Below, piece by piece: positions 45,208-53,649 of a stretch of DNA of 64,000 nucleotides (its first letter is position 1; every line of letters begins with the position of its first letter). Position numbers and translations under genes: made by a program. Source of the stretch: CBFHWU01 sp965659665. GTDB taxonomy: Bacteria > Bacteroidota > Bacteroidia > Flavobacteriales > Flavobacteriaceae. A model generated the notes under the pieces. It searched no databases. It saw nothing but the letters and a program-made list of their open reading frames with translations, and was not told where the DNA came from. The stretch lies in contig CBFHWU010000001.1 of the NCBI GenBank assembly GCA_965659665.1, positions 11,901-75,900 on the forward strand. The letters run 5' to 3'.

Positions 45208-46435
45208 GAGGATTCAAATTAAACACTTCTTGAACAACTTTAATATTTTCCTCTGACTTATCGCTTTCACGCATATGATTAGCGACTCGATTGGTGAGTT
45301 TTTGAATAAGATGCTGTGAAAGAGCTAAAGCTTGATTTTTATTAAAATCAGGATGTTTTTTTTGTTGTTGGTCTAGGGCTTGTTGTTCTATTTCGAGCAT
45401 AAGTTCTTTCAAGGCCTTCACAGTAGGAGCAAATTTCCGTGTATCAAGCCAATCATTAAATTCATTTTTAACCTCAACAATAATAGCTTCTGCTAAAGGA
45501 ATTTCTTTTTGGCGTTCAGCAATATTTTTATCTGCCATTTTTGAAAGATCATCAAGGTGTAAACGCTTTACGTTAGGTAGCTCCAACACGTTGTCATCCA
45601 CATTTTTTGGAATGGATAAATCTAAAATTAAAAGAGGCTTATCAGAGTGAATTAGGGCTTTTGCAATGGTGGGTTTTTCGGCTCCCGTAGCTACAACCAA
45701 TACGTCTGCTTTTCGGATCTCTACAGGAAGATCGGCATAGTCTTTAACAATTAATTTAAACTTTCCTGCTATTTTTTCAGCACGATTTCGTGTGCGGTTA
45801 ATTAACGTAATTTTGTTGTTTTGAGTGTGTTTAATTAGATTTTCACAAGTATTTCTACCTATCTTGCCTAATCCAAAAAGCAAAATATTTTTGGTATGGA
45901 TATTTTCAATGTGGTCCAGCATATATCTCACCGAAACATAAGAAACAGACGTGGAACCTGAGGAAAGTTTAGTTTCTGTTTTAATCCGCTTACTGGCTTG
46001 AATCACGCAATTGACAAGTCGTTCCATGAGAGGACCTAATAGATTAAATTTTTTTGACTGATTAAAGCTTTTTTTGAGTTGTGCGATAATTTCAAAATCT
46101 CCTAATATTTGGCTATCAAGCCCAGTTCCAACTCGAAAGAGATGATCGACTGCAATTTCGGCTCTATAGATGTATCCTATTTGGTTAAAAGTTTCCTTGC
46201 TCCCAAAAGAATGTTTACAAAGGAGGGCTATTAGCTCATCAGGATGATCAATAAAACCATAGAGTTCGGTTCGATTACAAGTTGAATTGGCAACCAAGGA
46301 GGTAAAGCCATTTTTTTTGGCTTCTGTGAGTAAATGGTTTATCGAAATTTTCGAGAGGTTAAATCGACCACGAAATTCCATATCGGCTTTTTTATAACTC
46401 ACTCCGACACAATAAAAATTACTTATTTCAGACAT
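45200..46435 (-). CDS. hemA: Glutamyl-tRNA reductase
   Basis: A 411-residue HemA reducing Glu-tRNA(Glu) to glutamate-1-semialdehyde, the first step of the C5 heme pathway. The catalytic C53 lies in N-S-T-C-N-R-T-E; the NADPH domain begins near I-L-L-F-G-L-G-K-I-G-R, and the C-terminal dimerisation helix is present. It leads hemACDEFB. The next enzyme, HemL, is not encoded in this window. A -7 box lies 26 nt upstream. Confidence 0.97.
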   Translation of the reverse strand: MSEISNFYCVGVSYKKADMEFRGRFNLSKISINHLLTEAKKNGFTSLVANSTCNRTELYGFIDHPDELIALLCKHSFGSKETFNQIGYIYRAEIAVDHLFRVGTGLDSQILGDFEIIAQLKKSFNQSKKFNLLGPLMERLVNCVIQASKRIKTETKLSSGSTSVSYVSVRYMLDHIENIHTKNILLFGLGKIGRNTCENLIKHTQNNKITLINRTRNRAEKIAGKFKLIVKDYADLPVEIRKADVLVVATGAEKPTIAKALIHSDKPLLILDLSIPKNVDDNVLELPNVKRLHLDDLSKMADKNIAERQKEIPLAEAIIVEVKNEFNDWLDTRKFAPTVKALKELMLEIEQQALDQQQKKHPDFNKNQALALSQHLIQKLTNRVANHMRESDKSEENIKVVQEVFNLNPHA

Positions 46436-46460
46436 TTAATGAAAATGACATTAATAGCCA

Positions 46461-46468
46461 CAAAATTA
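46461..46468 (-). promoter_or_regulatory. Predicted -7 box for the hemACDEFB operon
   Basis: Minus-strand TAATTTTG, an exact TAnnTTTG, ending 25 nt before the hemA ATG at 46435. No well-spaced -33 element. The 185-bp space to the divergent AraC gene could hold operators, but I found no clear inverted repeat. Confidence 0.45.
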
Positions 46469-46620
46469 AAGGGCATTCATTATAAAAAATAACGCAATAA
46501 GTACTTTTTGTATCGCTAAGGGTGCAAAATAAAAGAACGAACGTAGAATAAATTTAAATAAGACATTTTCATTAAAAAAAACATCAAAAATAATACCTTA
46601 GTAAAAAAAAAAATAACGCT

Positions 46621-47487
46621 ATGAGTTCCGAAAATATAATTTTTATTGAAGAGGGCTTTTGGGTTATGATTCATCAAGATGAAACAGGAGTTTCTCATCG
46701 AATTGAACGTACCTTTGACAGTAGTTATATTCAATTTCATTTTTGTTTTAAAGGGGCAATAAATTTTCATTACAACAAAGGAAACTATGTGGTTCCCTTG
46801 TCCGATGAACATGTCCTTTTATTGTACAATCCGCAACGAAATTTACCTTTGCAGGCTCATTTGTCTGGGGGCACAAAAATGATATCTGTATTTATTTCTA
46901 TTCAAAAACTTCATAAGCTGTTTTCACAAGAATCGGATCAAATACACTTCCTTAATGAGACCAATATTGATAAAAAATATTATAAGGACCAAGTGATAAG
47001 TCCTTCCATGGCAGTAGTATTGAGTCAAATGTTTCAATACGCTCCAAATGCCATTATGGGTCGACTCTACCTAAAAGCTAAAGTCTATGAACTATTGAGT
47101 TTATATTTTGACCCGATAGAAGCTAATGATTTTGAACAATGTCCATTTTTGGTAGATAAAGAAAACGTACGTAAAATTAGAAATGCAAAAAAAATTATTT
47201 TAGAGCGTATGGCCGAACCTCCAACTTTAAGTGAACTTGCGGATGAAATAGGCCTAAGTTTAAAAAAATTAAAAGAAGGGTTTAAACAGCTTTATGGATC
47301 ATCAGTTTTTCAATTTTTATTGGATCACAAAATGGAAGTAGCTCGAATTATGCTTTCTAGTGGTACTTATAATGTGAATGAAGTAGGTTTGCGTTTAGGA
47401 TATAGTACAGCGAGTCATTTTATCAATGCATTTAAAAAGAAATTTGGGACAACCCCAAAAAAATACTTAATGTCATTATCTTCGTAA
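46621..47487 (+). CDS. AraC family transcriptional regulator in the heme cluster
   Basis: A 288-residue regulator. The C-terminal ~100 residues hold two helix-turn-helix units of the AraC type (PTLSELADEIGLSLKKLKEGFKQLYG; VNEVGLRLGYSTASHFINAFKKKFGTTPKKYL). The N-terminal 180 residues resemble the PchR-like sensory half (SYIQFHFCFKGAINFHY, LLYNPQRNLPL). It is divergent from hemA and nine bases upstream of hemH, so it probably controls one or both arms of heme synthesis (inference). A TACCTTAG box at 46594-46601 is a near-consensus promoter. Confidence 0.9.
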   Translation: MSSENIIFIEEGFWVMIHQDETGVSHRIERTFDSSYIQFHFCFKGAINFHYNKGNYVVPLSDEHVLLLYNPQRNLPLQAHLSGGTKMISVFISIQKLHKLFSQESDQIHFLNETNIDKKYYKDQVISPSMAVVLSQMFQYAPNAIMGRLYLKAKVYELLSLYFDPIEANDFEQCPFLVDKENVRKIRNAKKIILERMAEPPTLSELADEIGLSLKKLKEGFKQLYGSSVFQFLLDHKMEVARIMLSSGTYNVNEVGLRLGYSTASHFINAFKKKFGTTPKKYLMSLSS

Positions 47488-47495
47488 AAAAGAAT

Positions 47496-48527
47496 ATGAA
47501 AGGAATTTTACTTGTAAACTTGGGTTCTCCTGAAAGCCCTCATCCAAAAGAGGTAAAAAAATACTTAGATGAATTTCTAATGGATGAGCGAGTCATTGAT
47601 GCTCCCAAGTGGTTGAGAACTTTTTTGGTCAGAGGAATTATCTTGAATACACGACCCAAAAAATCGGCAAAAGCATACCAAAAGATTTGGTGGGACGAAG
47701 GGTCTCCGTTAATTGTACTGTCAAAAAGGTTATTGAATAAAGTTAGAAAACAAACATCAGCACCTATTTCTTTGGCGATGCGTTACGGAAAACCATCCAT
47801 TGCATCTGGCTTAAAGGAATTAGATCAGCAGGGGGTTCAGGAGGTTTTACTCCTCCCTTTATACCCTCAACACGCGATGGCTACTACAGAAACAATTCAG
47901 GTTTTAGCGGAAGAAATACGTCAAGTCCATTATCCTAAAATGTCCATTACACATTTACCTGCTTTTTATCACCACCTAGATTATATTCGCGTGTTGTCAA
48001 ATTCTATTCAAGAATACCTACAGAACAAAGAATGGGAGCATATTTTATTTTCATATCACGGTATTCCAGAGCGACATATCAGAAAATCAGACATCACTAA
48101 ATCACATTGTAAAATTGATGGACAATGTTGTCAAACTTCGTCTGATGCTCATAAGTATTGCTACCGTCATCAATGTTATGAAACTACACGGTTGGTTGCC
48201 GATTATTTAGAGCTCAAACCAGGGACCTACTCCAGTTCTTTTCAATCTCGATTAGCAGGAGATAAGTGGTTGCAACCTTACACCGACAAAACTGTTGAAA
48301 ATTTTGCTAAAAATGGGACAAAAAAAATGGCTATTGTTACACCAGCATTTGTGTCAGACTGTTTGGAAACGTTAGAAGAAATAGGAATGGAAGCTAAGGA
48401 AGACTTTGAAGAAAAAGGAGGGGATACGCTTCATGTTATACCTTGTATCAATGATAGAGAAGACTGGGTTAATGTATTGAGTCGATGGATTGATGAATGG
48501 GTAATGCAAGATACCGAAAAGGTTTAG
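47496..48527 (+). CDS. hemH: Ferrochelatase
   Basis: A 343-residue HemH, inserting Fe2+ into the porphyrin. Conserved blocks: LLVNLGSPESP at the start, D-E-F-L-M-D-E-R-V-I-D, AMRYGKPS, L-L-L-P-L-Y-P-Q, S-Y-H-G-I-P-E-R-H (catalytic His), SSFQSRLAGDKWLQPYTD and P-A-F-V-S-D-C-L-E-T-L-E-E-I. A cysteine-rich insertion (QCCQTSSDAHKYCYRHQC) is usual in Bacteroidota. It follows the AraC gene by nine bases. Confidence 0.98.
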   Translation: MKGILLVNLGSPESPHPKEVKKYLDEFLMDERVIDAPKWLRTFLVRGIILNTRPKKSAKAYQKIWWDEGSPLIVLSKRLLNKVRKQTSAPISLAMRYGKPSIASGLKELDQQGVQEVLLLPLYPQHAMATTETIQVLAEEIRQVHYPKMSITHLPAFYHHLDYIRVLSNSIQEYLQNKEWEHILFSYHGIPERHIRKSDITKSHCKIDGQCCQTSSDAHKYCYRHQCYETTRLVADYLELKPGTYSSSFQSRLAGDKWLQPYTDKTVENFAKNGTKKMAIVTPAFVSDCLETLEEIGMEAKEDFEEKGGDTLHVIPCINDREDWVNVLSRWIDEWVMQDTEKV

Positions 48528-48567
48528 TCTTTATTTTTTTATACTTTTACTCAAAATCAAATAAAAA

Positions 48568-49107
48568 GTGCATTACTATAATTACATCAAAGCTTTACAT
48601 TTGATATTTGTAATTACTTGGTTTGCAGGGCTTTTTTATATTCCAAGACTTTTTATATATCATATTGAGGCCACTTTAAAGGAAAAAGAAGAAGCAGTTA
48701 TTTTAAGTCGACAACTCAAAATAATGAGTCGAAGGCTGTGGCTTATTATTGCTTGGCCCTCATCGATTTTAGCTACTGTTTTTGCTTTATGGTTACTGGT
48801 ATTGGTTCCATCATGGCTATCTCAACAATGGATGATTATTAAACTCATATTTGTGGGCTTGTTGTTTGCTTACCATTATAAAACCCACAGAATATTTTTG
48901 CAGCTTCAACGCGACGAAATTCGGTACTCTTCAAACTATATGCGGATTTGGAATGAAGGGGCGACTTTGTTACTTTTCGCTATTGTTTTTTTGGTCATTC
49001 TCAAAAGCAGTTTCCATTGGATATTTGGTGTTTTGGGCTTAGTCGGTTTATCGGTTCTATTAATGCTAGGAATTCGGCTTTACAAACGTACACGCAAATC
49101 TAATTAA
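48568..49107 (+). CDS. hemJ: Protoporphyrinogen oxidase HemJ (CopD family)
   Basis: A 179-residue membrane protein with four to five hydrophobic spans. The N-terminus carries the HemJ signature K-A-L-H-L-I-F-V-I-T-W-F-A-G-L-F-Y-I-P-R-L-F followed by I-Y-H, with the conserved heme-binding His near residue 11, and later W-M-I-I-K-L-I-F-V-G-L with the conserved Lys. HemJ oxidises protoporphyrinogen IX in bacteria lacking HemG/HemY. The start is GTG at 48568; no ATG serves this signature. It follows hemH by 40 bases, placing both last heme steps together. Confidence 0.9.
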   Translation: MHYYNYIKALHLIFVITWFAGLFYIPRLFIYHIEATLKEKEEAVILSRQLKIMSRRLWLIIAWPSSILATVFALWLLVLVPSWLSQQWMIIKLIFVGLLFAYHYKTHRIFLQLQRDEIRYSSNYMRIWNEGATLLLFAIVFLVILKSSFHWIFGVLGLVGLSVLLMLGIRLYKRTRKSN

Positions 49108-49112
49108 GCGTT

Positions 49113-50570
49113 ATGGTACATCCTCAAATATCACTTCAAGCCCGAATCTTTTTTGCCATGATTTTGTTGGTTTTAGTTGCCTCTGTTCTTATTGCGGGGG
49201 TTACGATCTATCAATATCGTGAACAATCAAATCGATATCACCAACAACGTCTTGAACGAAAAGAAAGTCAACTCCAAACGAGTATTGATTACATTTTAAC
49301 CCAAACGCCCTATGAGACAGAGGAGGTTTTTTTGGACTCAATTTTTGCTGAAACAATTTTTCAAATTGCAGATGTTCAAAATATTAACTTTAGGGTGTAT
49401 AATTTGTCTGGAAAACTGATTAACAGTACACAATTTCCTTTGGAATCCGATGCAACACAAATTTCGGAACAAGTTTTGTCAAGATTAAAATTATCCACAG
49501 AAGGGCATTTTATTGAGCGAAAATCCATTGAAGGGGAACAGTATCGTTCTTCATACTCCTATATTTTTGCTAATAATCAAAGCCCAATAGGAATATTAAA
49601 CCTTCCCTATTACGACGATGATTCATTAAGTTCGATGGAACTAAAAAACTTTTTGATTCGTTTGGTTCAAGTTTATTTACTGATGCTAACCATTGCCATA
49701 TTGTTGGCGTATGCCGTGGTGAAATATATCACCCAATTTTTGGAAACAATAAGTGAAAAAATAACATTGACAGATTTTAATAAAACGAATGAAAAAATTA
49801 CTGTTTCTGGAGCAGGAAAGGAAATCACCAACCTTATTCAGGCCTACAACAATATGGTTGACCAATTGCAAGATAGTGCTGTTAAGTTAGCTAAAGGAGA
49901 ACGGGAACAAGCTTGGAGAGAAATGGCAAAACAAGTGGCTCATGAAATTCAAAATCCGCTTACCCCTATGCGTTTGAGTGTACAAAGTTTTGAGCGTAAT
50001 TTTAATCTCAATGATAGTGATGCAACCCAAAAAATCGCAGATTTTTCCAATACATTAATTCAGCAAATCGACACGATGAGCACCATTGCCTCTGCTTTTT
50101 CGACTTTTGCTGAAATGCCTGCCCAGAAATCCGAAACCATTGAAGTAGTTGAAATCACACGATTGGCCTTGGATATTTTTAAGGAAAAAAACATTCATTT
50201 TCACACCTCCTCCAAAAAGGTCTTTGTAGAACTTGATCGAACGCATCTTATCCGAATCATTAATAATTTAGTCAAAAATGCTGTTCAAGCTTGTCAAGAA
50301 GTAAAAGAAGCAAAAATTCAGGTGGAATTAACTCAAAAAAATAATTGGGTTTGTATTGCTGTCACCGATAACGGAATAGGAATTAAAGATTCGGAATCTC
50401 ACAAAATATTTGAACCTAATTTTACAACTAAATCTAGCGGTATGGGACTAGGTTTAGGAATGGTCAAAAACATTGTTCATTCTTGTGGTGGTACGATAGA
50501 TTTTAGCTCTATTCCCAACGAAAAAACATCTTTTAAAGTGTGTTTTCCCATTAAGTTGATGAATGTCTAA
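49113..50570 (+). CDS. Membrane sensor histidine kinase, NtrY-like
   Basis: A 485-residue two-span sensor kinase. Span 1 lies at about 12-34; an extracytoplasmic domain (about 35-180) contains the GKLINSTQFPLE strand; span 2 lies at about 183-207. A HAMP-like linker (205-258) precedes the phospho-acceptor H277 in V-A-H-E-I-Q-N-P-L-T-P-M-R. The ATPase has the N box I-N-N-L-V-K-N-A-V-Q-A, G1 D-N-G-I-G-I and G2 G-M-G-L-G-L-G-M. No response regulator is adjacent. It follows hemJ by five bases, so it may be transcribed with the heme genes. Confidence 0.92.
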   Translation: MVHPQISLQARIFFAMILLVLVASVLIAGVTIYQYREQSNRYHQQRLERKESQLQTSIDYILTQTPYETEEVFLDSIFAETIFQIADVQNINFRVYNLSGKLINSTQFPLESDATQISEQVLSRLKLSTEGHFIERKSIEGEQYRSSYSYIFANNQSPIGILNLPYYDDDSLSSMELKNFLIRLVQVYLLMLTIAILLAYAVVKYITQFLETISEKITLTDFNKTNEKITVSGAGKEITNLIQAYNNMVDQLQDSAVKLAKGEREQAWREMAKQVAHEIQNPLTPMRLSVQSFERNFNLNDSDATQKIADFSNTLIQQIDTMSTIASAFSTFAEMPAQKSETIEVVEITRLALDIFKEKNIHFHTSSKKVFVELDRTHLIRIINNLVKNAVQACQEVKEAKIQVELTQKNNWVCIAVTDNGIGIKDSESHKIFEPNFTTKSSGMGLGLGMVKNIVHSCGGTIDFSSIPNEKTSFKVCFPIKLMNV

Positions 50571-51301
50571 ACTTTAATCCCTGATTTAACCTTTTTTTCG
50601 ATTAGGGGAATTAATTCATCGACTTCAAAATCAGCAACTCGAAGCCCTTCATGTACTTTAAAATGAATACGTATTCCTATTGGCATAGGGAAGATCGCGT
50701 TTAATTTCCAAGAGTGATTGATGCTTACAGGAAGCACCACCGCATTTTCTACTTTAGTTAATAAGGTACGAAGTCCTTTTGTTTGAAATCTTCTTGGGAG
50801 TTGATTTCGGCTTCTTGTTCCTTCAGGAAAAATAACGGCACTCCGCTTATGAAAATTTAAATAATAAGCAAAATCGTCAAGGGCTCTCATGGCTTGTGCA
50901 GGATTTTTACGATCAATAAGCACCGAACCTCCATGTCGAAGATTGAATGAAACGCTCGGTATATTTTTCCCTAATTCTTTTTTACCAACAAACTTGGGGT
51001 GTATTGCTCGAAAGTACCAAATTAAGGGAGGGATATCCATCATGCTTTGGTGATTGGGAACAATAATATAAGAGGTGTTTTTTTGGAGTTGATTAGAATG
51101 TTCAAAATCGATAAATACGCCCAAAATATTTAAGCACCTCAACAAGGAAAGGTTGAGCAGGTCTACGCTTTTTTTGTGGGCTTGATAACCAAAACCGTAA
51201 AAACAACCCCATTGAATTAAATGAAAGACTAGTAGTATGGTTATAAAAAATATATAATAGACTACACTAAGAGGATAGGCCAGTATGCCTTTCAAGTGCA
51301 T
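50567..51301 (-). CDS. Second 1-acyl-sn-glycerol-3-phosphate acyltransferase family protein
   Basis: A 244-residue PlsC-type acyltransferase with N-terminal hydrophobic spans (about 5-40), the HX4D motif NHQSMMD, FVGKKELGKNIP and the FPEGTRSR block, a closer match to classical PlsC than the paralogue at 8053-8811. The ATG at 51301 shares its A with the TAA stop of the bacilliredoxin gene (TAATG); the frame also opens at a TTG at 51307. Convergent with the histidine kinase, overlapping by four bases. Confidence 0.9.
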   Translation of the reverse strand: MHLKGILAYPLSVVYYIFFITILLVFHLIQWGCFYGFGYQAHKKSVDLLNLSLLRCLNILGVFIDFEHSNQLQKNTSYIIVPNHQSMMDIPPLIWYFRAIHPKFVGKKELGKNIPSVSFNLRHGGSVLIDRKNPAQAMRALDDFAYYLNFHKRSAVIFPEGTRSRNQLPRRFQTKGLRTLLTKVENAVVLPVSINHSWKLNAIFPMPIGIRIHFKVHEGLRVADFEVDELIPLIEKKVKSGIKV

Positions 51302-51711
51302 TAGCAATAAGTATTATAAGCTTCCATTAAGTTTTCTGCTATCATTTGAGCAGCACGACCTTCAATATGATGACGTTCAAGCATATGCACTAATTCTCCA
51401 TCTTTGAACAATGCTATACATGGTGAGGAGGGTGGAAAAGGAATCATTAATGCGCGGGCCGCTTCTGTAGCCTCGCGATCTACACCTGCAAATACAGTGA
51501 CCAATTGTGAAGGTTTGATTGCTTGTTCTAATGATTGTCGAACTCCTGGTCGAGCATTGGCTGCGGCACAACCACAAACAGAGTTTACTACAACCAAAGT
51601 GGTCCCAGAGTGGGATAAGGCAACCTTCACGGCATTTGCATCTGTTAATTGTGTGAACCCACTATTGGTGAGTTCTTCTCGCATGGGCTTTACTAGTTCA
51701 GTTGGATACAT
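51301..51711 (-). CDS. Bacilliredoxin (BrxA/BrxB, YphP/YqiW family)
   Basis: A 136-residue thioredoxin-fold protein of the bacilliredoxin family, which removes bacillithiol or similar thiols from protein cysteines. The C-x-C active site is at C46-G-C48 (VNSVCGCAAANARPG), followed by VTVFAGVDREATEAAR and P-P-S-S-P. The frame extends to 51774; the ATG at 51711 (MYPTELVKPMREEL) matches the family start, and a -7 box lies just upstream. Presence of bacillithiol in this organism is not shown here, but the family is common in Flavobacteria. Confidence 0.92.
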   Translation of the reverse strand: MYPTELVKPMREELTNSGFTQLTDANAVKVALSHSGTTLVVVNSVCGCAAANARPGVRQSLEQAIKPSQLVTVFAGVDREATEAARALMIPFPPSSPCIALFKDGELVHMLERHHIEGRAAQMIAENLMEAYNTYC

Positions 51712-51729
51712 AGCATGTTGTTTAAAAAA

Positions 51730-51737
51730 CAAATATA
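51730..51737 (-). promoter_or_regulatory. Predicted -7 box for the bacilliredoxin-acyltransferase operon
   Basis: Minus-strand TATATTTG, exact TAnnTTTG, ending 18 nt before the ATG at 51711. No clear -33 element. Confidence 0.5.
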
Positions 51738-52312
51738 AGGAAGTATAGGGATTTAAAATACTTTTTGGGGCCACCTAATCTTCAAAAAATGCATTAAAGA
51801 GCGCATACCCCAAAATAAAGGGCACGCTTTAAGTGGCCTTATAAAAAACGAAACGGTCTAAAAGGCCTATATATGTGTTATCCCGTAACTCAAAACGATA
51901 TCGAACTCCATATTTATATCCTTTTCCCACAGAATTGATATCAAAATTAATATCAAAACGATTATGAACTTGAAAATCTACTGAGGGAAAAACCAATATA
52001 AAAGAGCCATTAACAAAAACGCAGACCTTTCGTGTAAACACATATAGTGTCGTATCCCAAGAGGCAACATAATGGAGGTATAATCCACCATAAAAGTATT
52101 AATTTTTGAGAAGTATTGTTCCTAAGAAAGTTCGGCAATACCACCACATGCGATTTAAATTTTTATCAAAAAAGATTAAAATAAAGTTCAACAGACAAAA
52201 TAGTTCGGGATTTTACGGGATAAAAGAACCGTTACTGAAAAAACACACCAAAGACATAAATAAGTTTTTCAGGGCGTTTGCTAAAGATATAAAAAAATCC
52301 AAATGACCATTG
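51738..52312. other. Gene-poor spacer with two short, uncertain reading frames
   Basis: Besides promoter elements at both ends, this stretch holds a minus-strand open frame (51829 to about 52098) described separately and a plus-strand lysine-rich frame (ATG at 52148 to 52306, 52 residues, opening MRFKFLSKKIKIKFNRQ). The latter is very basic and AT-rich, has no exact -7 box at a useful distance, and may be chance. I see no RNA gene or repeat. Confidence 0.4.
51829..52098 (-). pseudogene. Possible C-terminal remnant of a decayed gene
   Basis: The minus strand stays open for about 89 codons with no ATG. The predicted peptide looks protein-like: G-G-L-Y-L-H-Y-V-A-S-W-D-T-T near the start, then V-N-G-S-F-I-L-V-F-P, N-R-F-D-I-N-F-D-I-N, G-V-R-Y-R-F-E-L and D-R-F-V-F-Y-K at the end, a beta-strand pattern. 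A GTG at 52041 could start a 70-residue protein, but the plausible sequence continues upstream of it. I do not recognise the family. A small real gene with a GTG start is the alternative. Confidence 0.35.
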
Positions 52313-52320
52313 TACCTTTG
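52313..52320 (+). promoter_or_regulatory. Predicted -7 box for the TerB-DnaJ gene; leaderless arrangement
   Basis: TACCTTTG, exact TAnnTTTG, with five bases to the ATG at 52326. No -33 TTG at normal spacing. Confidence 0.45.
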
Positions 52321-52325
52321 TTGCT

Positions 52326-53042
52326 ATGAAATGGTTTTTTGCTTTTATAGGGTATATGGTCTTTCGGTTTCCTGGAGCCATTATTGGGTTTTTGTTGGGA
52401 AGTTTTTTTCAATCGATATCCAAGGCAACTTTTCAAACAAATTTCCAAAGAATTCAAATTAATCCGATAGATTTTGAGTTAAAGTTATTGGCATTAGCGG
52501 GATTGGTAATCAAAGCGGACAAAAAAGTATCTCCAAAAGAGCTTGACTTTGTTCGACGCTATTTTGTGGCTACTTACGGAAAGGATCGCGCCAACGAGGT
52601 TTTCAGAGTGTTCAATAAAGAGCTTAACAAACAAGATGTTTCAGCAGTTCAACTTTGTCAATTTTTCACACAAAACACCCGTTACGAAAGTCGTTTACAA
52701 TTGTTACATTTTTTGTTTGGAATTGCTAAAGCTGATGGTGCCGTCTCAAACGCAGAGCTCCTTACCCTTCGGCAGTTTTCGGTTTATTTACGTATTTCCT
52801 CTCCTGATTTTGAAAGTATCAAAGCGATGTTTATTCAACAAGTTGGGAGTTCGTATAAGATTTTAGAAGTTGATCGCAATGCATCAGATGCAGAAATAAA
52901 AAAAGCATACCGATCATTAGCCAAAAAACATCATCCCGATAAAGTTCAACATTTAGGCGAAGCTTATGTCAAAGCAGCTAGGGAAAAATTTCAAAACATC
53001 CAAAAAGCTTATGAAAGTATCAAACAAGAACGTGGTTTTTAA
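52326..53042 (+). CDS. TerB-DnaJ membrane protein (DjlA-like)
   Basis: A 238-residue co-chaperone with an N-terminal membrane segment (about 3-30), a TerB-like helical domain (about 45-170; LAGLVIKADKKVSPKELDFVRRYF, FGIAKADGAVSNAELLTLRQF) and a C-terminal J domain (about 175-238) with H203-P-D205 in K-K-H-H-P-D-K-V. This is the DjlA architecture, which stimulates DnaK near the membrane. The ATG at 52326 follows a -7 box by five bases. Confidence 0.9.
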   Translation: MKWFFAFIGYMVFRFPGAIIGFLLGSFFQSISKATFQTNFQRIQINPIDFELKLLALAGLVIKADKKVSPKELDFVRRYFVATYGKDRANEVFRVFNKELNKQDVSAVQLCQFFTQNTRYESRLQLLHFLFGIAKADGAVSNAELLTLRQFSVYLRISSPDFESIKAMFIQQVGSSYKILEVDRNASDAEIKKAYRSLAKKHHPDKVQHLGEAYVKAAREKFQNIQKAYESIKQERGF

Positions 53043-53053
53043 TCCATTTTTTA

Positions 53054-53061
53054 TATGTTTG
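53054..53061 (+). promoter_or_regulatory. Predicted -7 box for the HupE-dCMP deaminase pair
   Basis: TATGTTTG, exact TAnnTTTG, ending 15 nt before the ATG at 53077. It begins 11 nt after the TerB-DnaJ stop. Confidence 0.5.
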
Positions 53062-53076
53062 ATATAAATATCAATT

Positions 53077-53649
53077 ATGTCCGATTGGAAACTTTTTATG
53101 GAGCTTGGATTTCAGCATGTATGGGATTGGAGTGGCTATGACCATTTGATGTTTTTGTTGGCCTTATGCCTCCCTTTTTTGGCTCGTGAATGGAAAAAAC
53201 TTCTTATTCTTGTCAGTGTTTTTACCCTCGGACATACGCTTTCACTAGTTTTAGCGTCTTTTAAAATTGTTCGTTTTGATTCCGCTTGGATCGAATTTTT
53301 AATTCCTGTCACGATTTTAGTCACTGCACTGTACTCGATTTTTATAAAACGTAAAGCGAAAAATAATTATTACGCCACGTCAATTACGTTGTTCTTTGGA
53401 ATCATTCACGGATTTGGTTTTGCGTCATACTTTTTGTTACTTTCAGATGGCGACACTTCTTTTGGTTGGGCATTGGTTTCCTTTGCTGTAGGAATAGAGC
53501 TGGCACAATTGGCCCTAGCGATATTTATTATGATAATCAACTTTATGGTTCTTGATCTTATTAGGATCAAACGTCGAGATTGGATTCAGGTGAGCGCAGG
53601 TGTTGTTATAGGAGTTTTATTACCCATCATTGTGGAGCGCTGGCCATGA
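53077..53649 (+). CDS. HupE/UreJ family membrane protein
   Basis: A 190-residue integral membrane protein with six hydrophobic spans. The HupE/UreJ signatures are present: G-Y-D-H-L-M-F-L-L-A-L, F-T-L-G-H-T-L-S-L, F-F-G-I-I-H-G-F-G-F-A and V-G-I-E-L-A-Q, with histidines and acids placed for metal binding. Homologues are secondary nickel/cobalt transporters beside hydrogenase or urease genes; no such genes are in the window, so the metal is unknown. Its stop overlaps the dCMP deaminase start (ATGA). Confidence 0.87.
   Translation: MSDWKLFMELGFQHVWDWSGYDHLMFLLALCLPFLAREWKKLLILVSVFTLGHTLSLVLASFKIVRFDSAWIEFLIPVTILVTALYSIFIKRKAKNNYYATSITLFFGIIHGFGFASYFLLLSDGDTSFGWALVSFAVGIELAQLALAIFIMIINFMVLDLIRIKRRDWIQVSAGVVIGVLLPIIVERWP

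Noticed and set aside
46436..46620. Riboswitch or attenuator before hemA or the AraC gene
   Set aside because: Only short AT-rich sequence with a promoter box is present; no stable stems of riboswitch type were found.
51404..51748. Plus-strand open frame of 114 codons opposite the bacilliredoxin gene
   Set aside because: Antisense of a conserved thioredoxin-fold gene with a clear active site and promoter on the minus strand.
53580..53645. N-terminal extension of dCMP deaminase
   Set aside because: It would lie inside hupE in another frame and has no homology to the family; the ATGA overlap at 53646 is the usual start.
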